Assembly: GCF_000835495.1 (NCBI RefSeq)
Contig: NW_015622544.1
Location: 2,074,855 to 2,138,854 of the forward strand
From: Cladophialophora immunda
Lineage: Eukaryota; Ascomycota; Eurotiomycetes; Chaetothyriales; Herpotrichiellaceae
DNA length: 64,000 nt
Direction: 5' to 3'
Shown one piece after another: positions 1 to 8,365 of the stretch (within the stretch, counting starts at the first letter, position 1; every line of letters begins with the position of its first letter). The translations under genes and the position numbers were made by a program. The notes under the pieces were generated by a model, which saw nothing but the letters and a program-made list of their open reading frames with translations, was not told the DNA's origin and made no database searches.

Positions 1-2107
1 CCGGAAGACATCCCTCTCCTTACTGTACTTTTGGGGCACTTTTTGCAGCAAGAGGTACCAAACATGATGGCTTCTTGGATTTTCACGGGCCTCGGGAATT
101 CTCCAGGTAAAAAGTCGCAGGCAAAAGAGCTGTGGTGATTCCCCTTTGGACTGGTCATCGACAATCTCTTGCAGCTTCCTTGAGCAGTGATCACAGATGC
201 ACTGATCTGCTTCATTGCGTTCATCCAGGAGGACCTGGATGCCTACCCCATTTTGGGAGCTGACTATATCTAACTCTTCCGGGTCGCCCAGGTTCATTGC
301 ATACCCGGAATCTCTCTTCCACTGTCTAGTCGCGGACTTGCTGAGTCTTTTGTGCTCGACCGATACCAGTGATCCCGACAATGTCGCGGCCCCTGGATAC
401 GCAACCTCTGTCGGGTCATCGCAGTGGTGGATTTCTCGAACCCTACAGTCTTCAACCAGCTCTTCCCGCTGAAGTGAACTGCCGAGAGGGTTGTCAAACA
501 CACTGTATGCCACGGATTTCGTAATCGAGGCCCACGACCAACTGGGAAAATGGACCGTGGCGGGTCTTTCGAACCGTGGCCTCGAGGCTGATGCTGATCT
601 GTCGACGTGCCATGCCAGCCCGAGAATGAAGTTTTCTTTCCACAAGCCTGAAAAATAGGACTGCGCCTTGACCACCCCCAGGCGCCGCGCGATTTCCTCT
701 GCCAACCCGGATATCGCAGGGAGTCTGTCGTCCCCCTGATAGAGTGACCTGTCTGAGTATTCCCCGACCAGATCCATCCAATCGACATATTCTCGACGAG
801 TTGTCACTCGCTCTTCCCAAGGACGTCGATGAAGTCCCTTCAGCTCTCCGTCTTCCTTGGATCTGGATTTGTGTCCACATTCACAGATGACGCGGTGGTT
901 GCACTCCCACGTCATTTCATCGCCATTGAAGTACAGGCTGCGCATGGAAAGATTGCTTTCTTGAAGACACCATCCTCTCCGGTCCAATGAAGATCTTGCG
1001 TCGAGTTTCCGATCGCTTGTGAGCCGTCTGATGAGGATTTTGTCGCCGGGAGAACCACCCGCCTCAACCGGCACCGCGGTTTCAAACAGCCACTGTAACG
1101 GACGGTTTCCATAGTTTTGCCTACCCAGGAAGCCTTGTTTACAAGACGCGGGCTCCGCTGCTGCAAGAACCAGCTTGGCATTGGCGAATACTTTGTGCAT
1201 TTCAGCGATGCCATGTTTCTTCGCTTCCGCGTCCTGCTGGTCGATGCACAGACCATCAATCCACAGGTTTGGTATCTGGAGTCTACGGCAGAACAAGATG
1301 GCATCTTTCATCGTCTGGGGGAGCAAGCTCACGTCAATGGTGTTGTCCTGCGACACGCTGGCCTGCAATTTTTCTTTGATCTCTTCCACATCTGGGCCCC
1401 AGCAATAGCTGAGACACGCATAGTCCCTGGGAGTCTTCGGAGCCTCCAGGCGAGGCTTCGCGTTCGGGTCCGATAAGCCAACATTGACGAGGCGACGGGG
1501 CGTGAATTCCGGGTCAGGGATTTTGCAGCGTGGGTGTCCCTCGCCGGAACAGCAATCAGACAGCCATTTGGCGGCAAGGTCAGCAGCGGCCGCCGACAAG
1601 GTGTCGTCGACGACCGTGCCCGTCTTATGCAAGACTGGCCATTGCTCGAATTGCACCGCCGGACCTCCTACAGTGTATAGAGAGTCAGCAACGCCCTGTT
1701 CCTCGACGGTTTCGTTCGGAAGCTAGCGACTCCCAGACCCGGCCCTGGGAGTCAACCCCAAGGGGACATGATTCACCTTCGGAATAGATGAAATACCTGA
1801 AAGATTCCACCGTCTGCCAGGGTAACTTCAAGATTCCCCAAGCCAAGTTGCCAGTGACCCCCCCTGATCGACGCTCTTGGAGGCTCACAATCAAAGTACT
1901 TGAACCCCTCTGCGACTTTTCTTGGTTGGAATCATATTCCAGGCAAACAGACTTGTCAGGGTCGCGCTGCAACCATCCTGGTTTGACCTGTTCGACAACC
2001 TCAACCAGTAATTTGCACACGGAGCAAGTCTGAGAAGACTCGATGAATTGATGGGCACGTCCGGGGAAACGGACGTAAGAATGAGCCTCATCATGGAAAC
2101 ATGGCAT
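1..2107 (-). CDS. HET-domain (heterokaryon incompatibility) protein, C-terminus beyond the left edge
   Basis: The frame is open to base 1, so the 3' end is missing; at least 665 residues are encoded. Two exons fit: 1777-2107 and 1-1667, joined across a 109-nt intron (donor GTGAAT, a CTGAC branch site shortly before the acceptor CACTGTAG). Splicing restores frame exactly. The N-terminal region has a CSVC motif. The HET core follows near residues 192-345, with the hallmarks YACLSYCWGP, LPQTMKDAI, LWIDGLCIDQQD and RGWCLQE. A variable C-terminal region contains FPSWSWAS, usual for the family. HET proteins are cytoplasmic mediators of allorecognition and programmed cell death in filamentous ascomycetes; the trigger and partner of this one cannot be read from sequence. 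The start at 2107 is the first ATG of the frame. An upstream exon is possible. Confidence 0.9.
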
Positions 2108-2419
2108 TGCGGAGCGAGATCAGCCAGGCCTGAACATTCATCAACAAAATCAAGTCCCTGGAGTCTGAAGCTTTGAGGCTGAGGGGAGGATTTACGGCAA
2201 ATCGGATCACGGCAGATTTCATAATGTCTCCTAACCTGCGTGGGCTGCTTCAAGCGGAATCTCTCGGTACTTGTATTCGGTGGCGCCCACAGGCCAATCT
2301 GTTGTACCTTTTCACACTGCTAGAAATAAGTCGCCAATGACTCCCGAGGATCCGCGCCGGAGCCATCTTTGTGCAAGGCTGACACTGTCGTGTCTATTCT
2401 ATCAACGACAGCCCTCGTC
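2108..2419. other. Intergenic, 5' side of the HET gene
   Basis: This 312-nt stretch lies between the HET start codon and the stop of the first membrane microprotein. It should contain the HET promoter. I see no further gene or recognisable element. Confidence 0.5.
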
Positions 2420-2569
2420 CTATCCAGCAGTCTCATCGACCCCCCTTCGCTGCAGCACTCTCCTAAACGGATTGTTCGGGTTTGCTTTGTACATGTATGC
2501 GCAGACGATGGCGCCGAAGATGAAGACGAAGAGGACCAATGGCAGTCCCCAAGCCAGGCCTGGAACCAT
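2420..2569 (-). CDS. Candidate single-pass membrane microprotein 1 (49 aa)
   Basis: This ATG-started ORF encodes 49 residues. A short N-terminus (MVPGLAWG) leads into about 20 hydrophobic residues, 8 to 27 (GLPLVLFVFIFGAIVCAYMY), and then a polar, mostly basic tail with KANPNNPFRR and RRGVDETAG. The start has an A at -3, which suits fungal initiation. A CA/GA microsatellite lies 18 nt or more upstream of the ATG, in the presumed 5' leader. No family was recognised. A second ORF of the same design lies upstream on the same strand at 2977-3132. It could be a real microprotein, an exon of a larger gene, or chance. Confidence 0.35.
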   Translation of the reverse strand: MVPGLAWGLPLVLFVFIFGAIVCAYMYKANPNNPFRRVLQRRGVDETAG

Positions 2570-2587
2570 GTTGCTTGTTCGTCGCAG

Positions 2588-2619
<32 letters not shown>
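2588..2619. repeat. TC/TG compound microsatellite
   Basis: A (TC)n tract passes directly into a (TG)n tract. Read on the minus strand it is (CA)n-(GA)n immediately upstream of the microprotein 1 start codon. Confidence 0.95.
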
Positions 2620-2976
2620 GATGATGCTGTTGATTCGTGATCGTGCGCTTGATATTGGGCAGAGGCCGGCGTGGCAAGGTCGATGGTGCTTGATTATGAT
2701 GTCTCTCGACGCCTTGTTCTGGGGAATAGCTGTGGTCATGAACAGAGCTGACATGCCAACGCAGATATAAATCCCATGTCGAAACCTGGCCGTGTCACTT
2801 GTCCGGCAACCGTCTGGTCAGCAACAGTGTTCCAGTTGAGTCGCCTGTTCGATGCTCACCACAAGTGTATCAGCGGGTGACAACGGCAGCCAGCCTTCAC
2901 TCCCACCGCCGTAAGGAAGGTCTCCAAAGCACTGCAAAAAACATCGAAGCGCAATCCCGAGACCACTGTTACAGTC

Positions 2977-3132
2977 TTACTGCAATCCGTACACCTGGTC
3001 CTGTCTCTCCTGTCTCTCCTGTCTCCCCTGCTCCCTAGCTATGGCCCGTTGCCTGGCCCTCCATACAATCGCCATGATGACAATGGCCCAGAGGACGACA
3101 AAGACGATAGTGAAAATCACCCACCCATTCAT
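2977..3132 (-). CDS. Candidate single-pass membrane microprotein 2 (51 aa)
   Basis: This ORF encodes 51 residues starting MNGWVIF. Residues 5-24 (VIFTIVFVVLWAIVIMAIVW) form a strong transmembrane helix. The tail is very basic and then low-complexity (RARQR, then RQERQERQD), the latter encoded by a 9-bp tandem repeat. The start has an A at -3. The in-frame sequence upstream continues with a Pro/Lys-rich stretch but I see no better ATG. The layout (short N-terminus, one helix, basic tail) matches the ORF at 2420-2569, although the sequences do not clearly align. The function is unknown and coding status is unproven. Confidence 0.35.
   Translation of the reverse strand: MNGWVIFTIVFVVLWAIVIMAIVWRARQRAIAREQGRQERQERQDQVYGLQ
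3000..3035. repeat. 9-bp tandem repeat, CCTGTCTCT-type units
   Basis: About four units are present, the first two or three nearly perfect. They lie inside the 3' end of the microprotein 2 ORF and encode its RQERQERQ tail. Confidence 0.9.
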
Positions 3133-4118
3133 TTTCGCTTTTCTGGGCTTTGGAGGTTTTGCGCCTGAATGGCCCAAATGAGTTGTTCTCGCTTGTATCA
3201 GACCGGTGACAGGTCGTTGCAAGTGTTGTTCGGTGCAATCGTGCTGGCTGGAGGTCGGCAGTTGGTACAAGATGAGAGAAAGAGGTCAAGCCCGCTCCTC
3301 CTGGAGATATTTATATGAGCCCAAAGTATCGTCACCGTTCAGGAGTTCCCTTTCAGTGAGTCCAGTCTCGGCTATATGTGTGATCTGCTCCCGTTTGCAC
3401 CTCGACTCACTGGAGGTACGTCGCGGTGTGTGCCGTGCTTTCACCTTGAGAGATGGACAGTCACCCGAAGCAAACTGACTCCTTTGACAGGGGCAATCAA
3501 GTGGGAGTCGCGAACGGGATCGATCGATCGAGACGTGTCATTGACGAGACTTGCTGTCTTCTTCACTCGCTCTGTGATTCCGGCACATAGTATCGCAACG
3601 CCGATCACGAGGCTATATCCAAAATGGTCGCGAAGACCTGGTTTAGACGGGTTTACCAGCGCAGATGGAACTTAAGTACCTGTTATGTGGCATGGAAAAC
3701 CTCTGAGCATGATGGATCTCAGGAACTCACTTTCATTTCACTCAGGCGTCAGGGATATCGTCAAAGAGGTATATTACGAAAGGGCTTCGGCTCTGATGAA
3801 TGCATTTCGCCAGCAAAGACATCCCGCTGCGGTCAACTTTCTAGCTACCACAAGGCTGACAAGCCGCTGATGCCTTCAGCGCAAGCTGTGTTCGCACACT
3901 GCCCTTGAAGACCGCCAGTCACAAGAAATGTCGCTCGAAGCCTCTCAGCTAATAGTCCTCGGACTAGCTCAATTCTCGGAGAACGACCGCTCTCCCTCCT
4001 GTCCTTTGTCGCCCAGACCGCTCAAGTCGACTTCCGTCACGTTATATTTTCCAGCTACACGAATGTTGAGATGCTGCTTTGCAAAGGTTTCGGCGCCGAC
4101 GGTCTTACCAAGGAATGC
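3133..4118. other. Intergenic, no gene recognised
   Basis: Only short overlapping open frames without family resemblance are visible on either strand. A GATCGATCGATCGA run near 3519 is the only notable simple sequence. Confidence 0.5.
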
Positions 4119-4946
4119 TCAGACGGCAGCAACGGGAGCGGGTGTCGCGTTAGCCGCGCGCAACCACCCGCCAGGGCTGCGGCGATGCTTCCCTCTGCTT
4201 CTGCCCCGACCTTCTCCGACGAGCGATCCCAGCCGCATGGCTCCCACAGCGCCCACGTCCGTCTGCTTGGCCTGGTCCCGCGCCCAGCCGTGGCGGACGT
4301 ACAAATTCCAGACCAGGGAGACGAAGAAGAAGCCGACCGCGGCGAGGAAGAAGACTGCGGCCGAATCGGAGACTCCGGGATGGTGATATAGCGCCTTGTT
4401 GGGCGGGTACGGTTGGGGAGGGATGTTCCCCCCGCCACCAGAGCTGCGAACCAAGGGCCGAGTCCGCGACGCCAGGCGCTCAAACAGGCCGGCGCCGACC
4501 TGGGCAGGGCCGTTTGGCGGGTATGGTTGGGGGGGAATCCCGCCCCCGGAGCTGCGAGTCAGCGGACGCGTGCGGTCGACAATGCTCTCGAAGGCGACCG
4601 TGGGTGCCTCTTCCACTTCGTCTTCTTCTCGCTCCTCCTCCACACGAAGCGGATTGGAGAGATAGGGCGTCTCGAGCGGGTAATTCACGAAGCGCGTCGT
4701 CGACGTGTCCCCGCTCGGGGTCCCATCGTTGGCCAAAGCTCGAGGGACGGCGGTGGGATCGGCAAAGCCCGTGCTCGAGGTTCCCGCCAGCCAGGGATCG
4801 CCCTCGGGGACCACATTCGTGTGGAAATGGCCGTGCTTGTGGTGCTTGTGGAGGATCGGGGCGCCGACGACTGGTGATGGAACGGAAACCAGTCCGAGTC
4901 CGAGCAGGAGGACTGTCACTGGAGCCCAGGTCCAGATGAGCGCCAT
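4119..4946 (-). CDS. Signal-peptide, His-rich, Pro-repeat, single-TM surface protein (unknown function)
   Basis: This single exon encodes 275 residues, starting at the ATG just before a clear signal sequence (MALIWTWAPVTVLLLGLGLV, likely cleaved near residue 29). Straight after the cleavage site sits a His cluster, HKHHKHGHFH, at residues 33-42. An acidic stretch follows (EEEREEDEVEE, 103-113). Two copies of a Pro-rich unit come next (about 125-145 and 161-183), sharing the elements RTRPL, RSSGGG and IPPQPYPPN. One transmembrane helix lies near 196-217 and a basic tail follows. The expected topology is type I, with the His cluster outside the cell or in the lumen. The gene is downstream of and on the same strand as a ferric reductase. 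I recognise no family. A role in metal binding is inferred from the His cluster and the neighbour only. Confidence 0.75.
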   Translation of the reverse strand: MALIWTWAPVTVLLLGLGLVSVPSPVVGAPILHKHHKHGHFHTNVVPEGDPWLAGTSSTGFADPTAVPRALANDGTPSGDTSTTRFVNYPLETPYLSNPLRVEEEREEDEVEEAPTVAFESIVDRTRPLTRSSGGGIPPQPYPPNGPAQVGAGLFERLASRTRPLVRSSGGGGNIPPQPYPPNKALYHHPGVSDSAAVFFLAAVGFFFVSLVWNLYVRHGWARDQAKQTDVGAVGAMRLGSLVGEGRGRSRGKHRRSPGGWLRAANATPAPVAAV

Positions 4947-5746
4947 TTTGAGACGTGGACCAGGAGGTCGGGTATGGAATTGAATGGAATGATACGATAT
5001 GAGATGGAGTCTATCTGCCGACCTTGATAGATTGTGGTGTGGGTGTGAGTGTGAGTGCGAGTGCGAGGCTCGTCGGTGTGAAAGCGGATGTGAGATGCGC
5101 GGTATGGGTTGACGATGAGACGCCTCTCTGTACGATTTAGATACCGGGAGAGAAAAGAGTCTAGGAAGCAGATGAGTGCAAAAGGGGCACACGTACGAGA
5201 GGATATTTATACACTACCACCATCACCACGATGAGATCACCCGCTGATTGTCACTGACGACTCCACGAGGACTCTCCCCGTTTGCCTTCACGATTTGATC
5301 GACGCCCCGTTTGCGCACCGGGTTCGGTGTAGGGGGTGAGAAAGTCCTGTTTGGTCATGTGGCGGCATGAGAGAGCCAGAGAGCGAGCGACCGAGGAGGT
5401 AGCTAGGTAGGCGGCTGATATATAATACGGTGGTAAAGAATCGAAGTGAGAAAACAGCCACCCACGAGATCCATCCTCTCAGAAAGACCCTATTAGATGG
5501 TCTTGCTACAAACGTGTCCAACACACAACAGGACGACAGGACGGAGATGGCAAAAGTCCTATTAAGTATAACGTGTCAAGGACAGGGTTGGAGGATCGTC
5601 TTGTCCCATGGCAATAATGTACCTTGACATAGTCTTATATGACCGAATACCATAGAATATGATTACATACCGAGATCCACACTCGATCCCACCGCTTTTC
5701 AGCGTGAGACGGTATTTTGATAACAACCCAAGAGGCAACGCCGCCC
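4947..5746. other. Intergenic between the His-rich protein and the ferric reductase
   Basis: This 800-nt stretch should hold the promoter and leader of the His-rich protein and the 3' region of the reductase. A short GTGTGA/GTGCGA hexamer repeat lies at 5043-5067. No ORF of note was found. Confidence 0.5.
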
Positions 5747-7510
5747 TCAACTCCCACCAAACCCAAACACCTCCTCGAACCACCGCACCCTCCTCCCCTC
5801 GCCGATGACCCGTCCTCCAACGAGGGCCCTCACGTCGGTGGACAGACCGCGTGGACCGCACACAAAGACTGTGACTTGGCCGTCTAGCTCGAGGGAGCTT
5901 CTCTCGTCGTGGAATGATGGGGAGAGAGAAGCCGAAGACGAAGAAGAAGAAACAGGAGAAGAGCCAAACACTTCGTCGATGATCGGACCAAGGCTGGGAC
6001 GGTGGCCGAGCTGGTGCAGATGGAGACCATGTTTCTTCAACAGAAGCGAGGAGGGGAGCGAAGACGAGTCGAGTTCGTCCATGGCTGAGGAGACGGTGGT
6101 AATGTATATGTCAACGTCCAGCACGAGGCCCTCGCGAAGGCGGCTCACGAGCAGCTCAATGCCCCATCGCGCATCGGCGGGGGTCTTGATCAGCCACACC
6201 ATCTTGATGCGTCCCATTGCTCCCTCTGCGCGGCGTCGGCGGCGCGAATTCAACAGAGCGATGTATATCGGCAGGACGTACGTGGCGCCTATGCCACCGG
6301 CGACGAGAAGGACCGGATCGCCCGGGTCCGAGCGGAGGATCGCAGGCATGTACACGCTGGCTTCGCCGTAGGGGCCTTCGATCTGCATCTCATCCGCCGC
6401 CTCATCGACTTTGGGCTTGGAGAGGGCTGCCAGAGAAGACGTCCCCGGGCCGCCCGTGTTCCAGAGCACAAGCATCACTTCCACCATTTGCTCCTTCCCG
6501 TCTTTGGCCGAGAGGTGCACGTTCGCAATCGAAAACGGCGTCTTTGGACCGATCAGGCCCCCGCGACGGCGGACATAAACGTGCTGTCCTGGAATCGCCT
6601 GGGCCAGTGCACTGGTCTTATCCACGAGAAAGCTCACCCGCACAAGCTGCGTGCCGGGGATGTTCTCACATCTCAACTCCTGCACGCTCGTCACCCCGCT
6701 CCTGCTCCTCGACCATCCTCCAAGAATCCAAATCACTGCAACTTGCGCCACGTAGAACCTCGTGTAAGGCACATGGGCCCACAAGACCGGAATGACGAGG
6801 GCGCTCAACAAGACGTGACTCCTGTAGAACAGGAAGTGGTACATTTTCCTCCTCACGACGGGCAGACTCAGTACACCCAAGAAATTGAACATCCAGAACG
6901 CCAGGATCCCAAACCGGACGTCGGGGTCCTTGATCCGTTTCGGCAGAAGACCCATTTTGACAAAAAACCGGAGATAGAGAACGGCGTGAGTGGCTAAGAA
7001 GGCGTGAACTATGCGCCCGAAGATGCGGTGGACTGCGTTGAGGCGTTCGTGCGTTAGGCCCGTGGCCCACCTGAGGGGCGAGTATGTTGTATGTTTAAGG
7101 GAGAGAAGGTAATGCATTGGGAGTTGGGAGATGGCTACATGTCCGAACGCCTTGGTGAGATGCATGTAATCTTCTCCCGTGTTGTGGAATGTGAGGTAAA
7201 GGAGCCACGCTGTATACATCAACGCCAGCAGCTGGACAGACAGGGGGCCAAACTCGGGTATGTATGTCGTCTGTAGGATCCATTCCGCGCGTCTGAGGAA
7301 CAGCTGCACCTGCGACACGTGTGGCGAGCGAGATGCTGACGCTGGCGACTTGGATGACAAAAACACTGCATGAAAGTAGCGTCGACACAGATATGCCACC
7401 ACCAGGAGGATGATTGGGGAGAGCCACGCATGAAAACCCGCCCTGTTGAGCTGGTGACGGCGCTCTTCGAGCTCGGAAGGGGTGAGTTTGAGGCTCATTG
7501 AGTAGGCCAT
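5747..7510 (-). CDS. Ferric reductase-like transmembrane oxidoreductase (FRE/NOX superfamily)
   Basis: This single exon encodes 587 residues, close to the usual Fre length. It is a membrane flavocytochrome that passes electrons from NADPH through FAD and two b-hemes across the membrane, usually to Fe3+ or Cu2+. Hydrophobic helices fill roughly residues 25-270. Heme-ligand His pairs with the canonical 13-residue spacing are visible: HRIFGRIVHAFLATH in one helix, and a pair spanning RSHVLL to LWAHVPY in another. The FAD-binding loop reads GPKTPFSIANVH, so the usual HPF motif lacks its His. The NADPH-binding segments are VLLVAGGIGATYVLPIY and VFVCGPRGLS. No signal peptide is evident. A superoxide-producing or other reductase role cannot be excluded. 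A single GATA core (TGATAA) lies upstream near 7627. Confidence 0.88.
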   Translation of the reverse strand: MAYSMSLKLTPSELEERRHQLNRAGFHAWLSPIILLVVAYLCRRYFHAVFLSSKSPASASRSPHVSQVQLFLRRAEWILQTTYIPEFGPLSVQLLALMYTAWLLYLTFHNTGEDYMHLTKAFGHVAISQLPMHYLLSLKHTTYSPLRWATGLTHERLNAVHRIFGRIVHAFLATHAVLYLRFFVKMGLLPKRIKDPDVRFGILAFWMFNFLGVLSLPVVRRKMYHFLFYRSHVLLSALVIPVLWAHVPYTRFYVAQVAVIWILGGWSRSRSGVTSVQELRCENIPGTQLVRVSFLVDKTSALAQAIPGQHVYVRRRGGLIGPKTPFSIANVHLSAKDGKEQMVEVMLVLWNTGGPGTSSLAALSKPKVDEAADEMQIEGPYGEASVYMPAILRSDPGDPVLLVAGGIGATYVLPIYIALLNSRRRRRAEGAMGRIKMVWLIKTPADARWGIELLVSRLREGLVLDVDIYITTVSSAMDELDSSSLPSSLLLKKHGLHLHQLGHRPSLGPIIDEVFGSSPVSSSSSSASLSPSFHDERSSLELDGQVTVFVCGPRGLSTDVRALVGGRVIGEGRRVRWFEEVFGFGGS

Positions 7511-8365
7511 GTTGACGCCAATGGCATTTCCTGCAGGATCGTGAGAGGCTTGGAGTAGATAGAAGCTGCGCCTTTGTCACTCGATCGCTATTGTGATGCG
7601 AATCTGATGCTCGATTGATGCAGTATTGATAAGCCCCGTCCGGCGACCAAGCCTCGACGCGGAAAGATTCCACGAAAAGGAATCCCCAACAAACTCAAGG
7701 GAGAGTCGACATGTTCAGGAGGACTGATCAGGAAAAGCTCTGTGGTACTCGGTCAAAGTAGGCGGGCAAGTTGTGGGATAGTGGACACATCTCTGCAGCT
7801 CAGGAGGTACAAGAGGTTGCCCGAATCTCGATAATCCAAAAAGGGGGCAAGGCTGCGGAACCAAAATCTAGATGCCAAGCCGAGGCTGAACTTCTGGGGT
7901 GGCCCCTTTTTCTTCTATGACACACACCATGGAAGCCATCGAGCCATGATTGTTGGCCCAGGACGAGTAGTTGAATCAGCATCTCACGCTACCAGATCCT
8001 CCAAAGTGATCGATTAAGTACATGTATGTGCCAGAGACCATGAACACAGCCCAACACGCCGGCCAATGCAGCAACGAAATTGAGGCGCTTGCCATGCAAT
8101 GCTGTTGAACATAATGATACACGTTAGACAAGAACTCGTACGCCCAAGGCAATGGCCCATTCAGCCTCAAACTAGACGTCCAAAGATGCTCCATATGTAT
8201 GCGTAAGTCATGCGTAAATCAAAAACACCAAAGCGATTCCCACCAAAACAAGCAGAGAGCTTTTGCAATCTCGACAACAAGCATGCGGCAAAACACTTGT
8301 CAGAAACATTCCCACCTTATGACGGAGCCACCTCATCACTCATCCCGTTCCATTCCATTCCATCT
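7511..8365. other. Intergenic, 5' of the ferric reductase and 3' of glycogenin
   Basis: This 855-nt stretch holds the reductase promoter. Nothing else is recognised beyond short unsupported ORFs. Confidence 0.5.
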
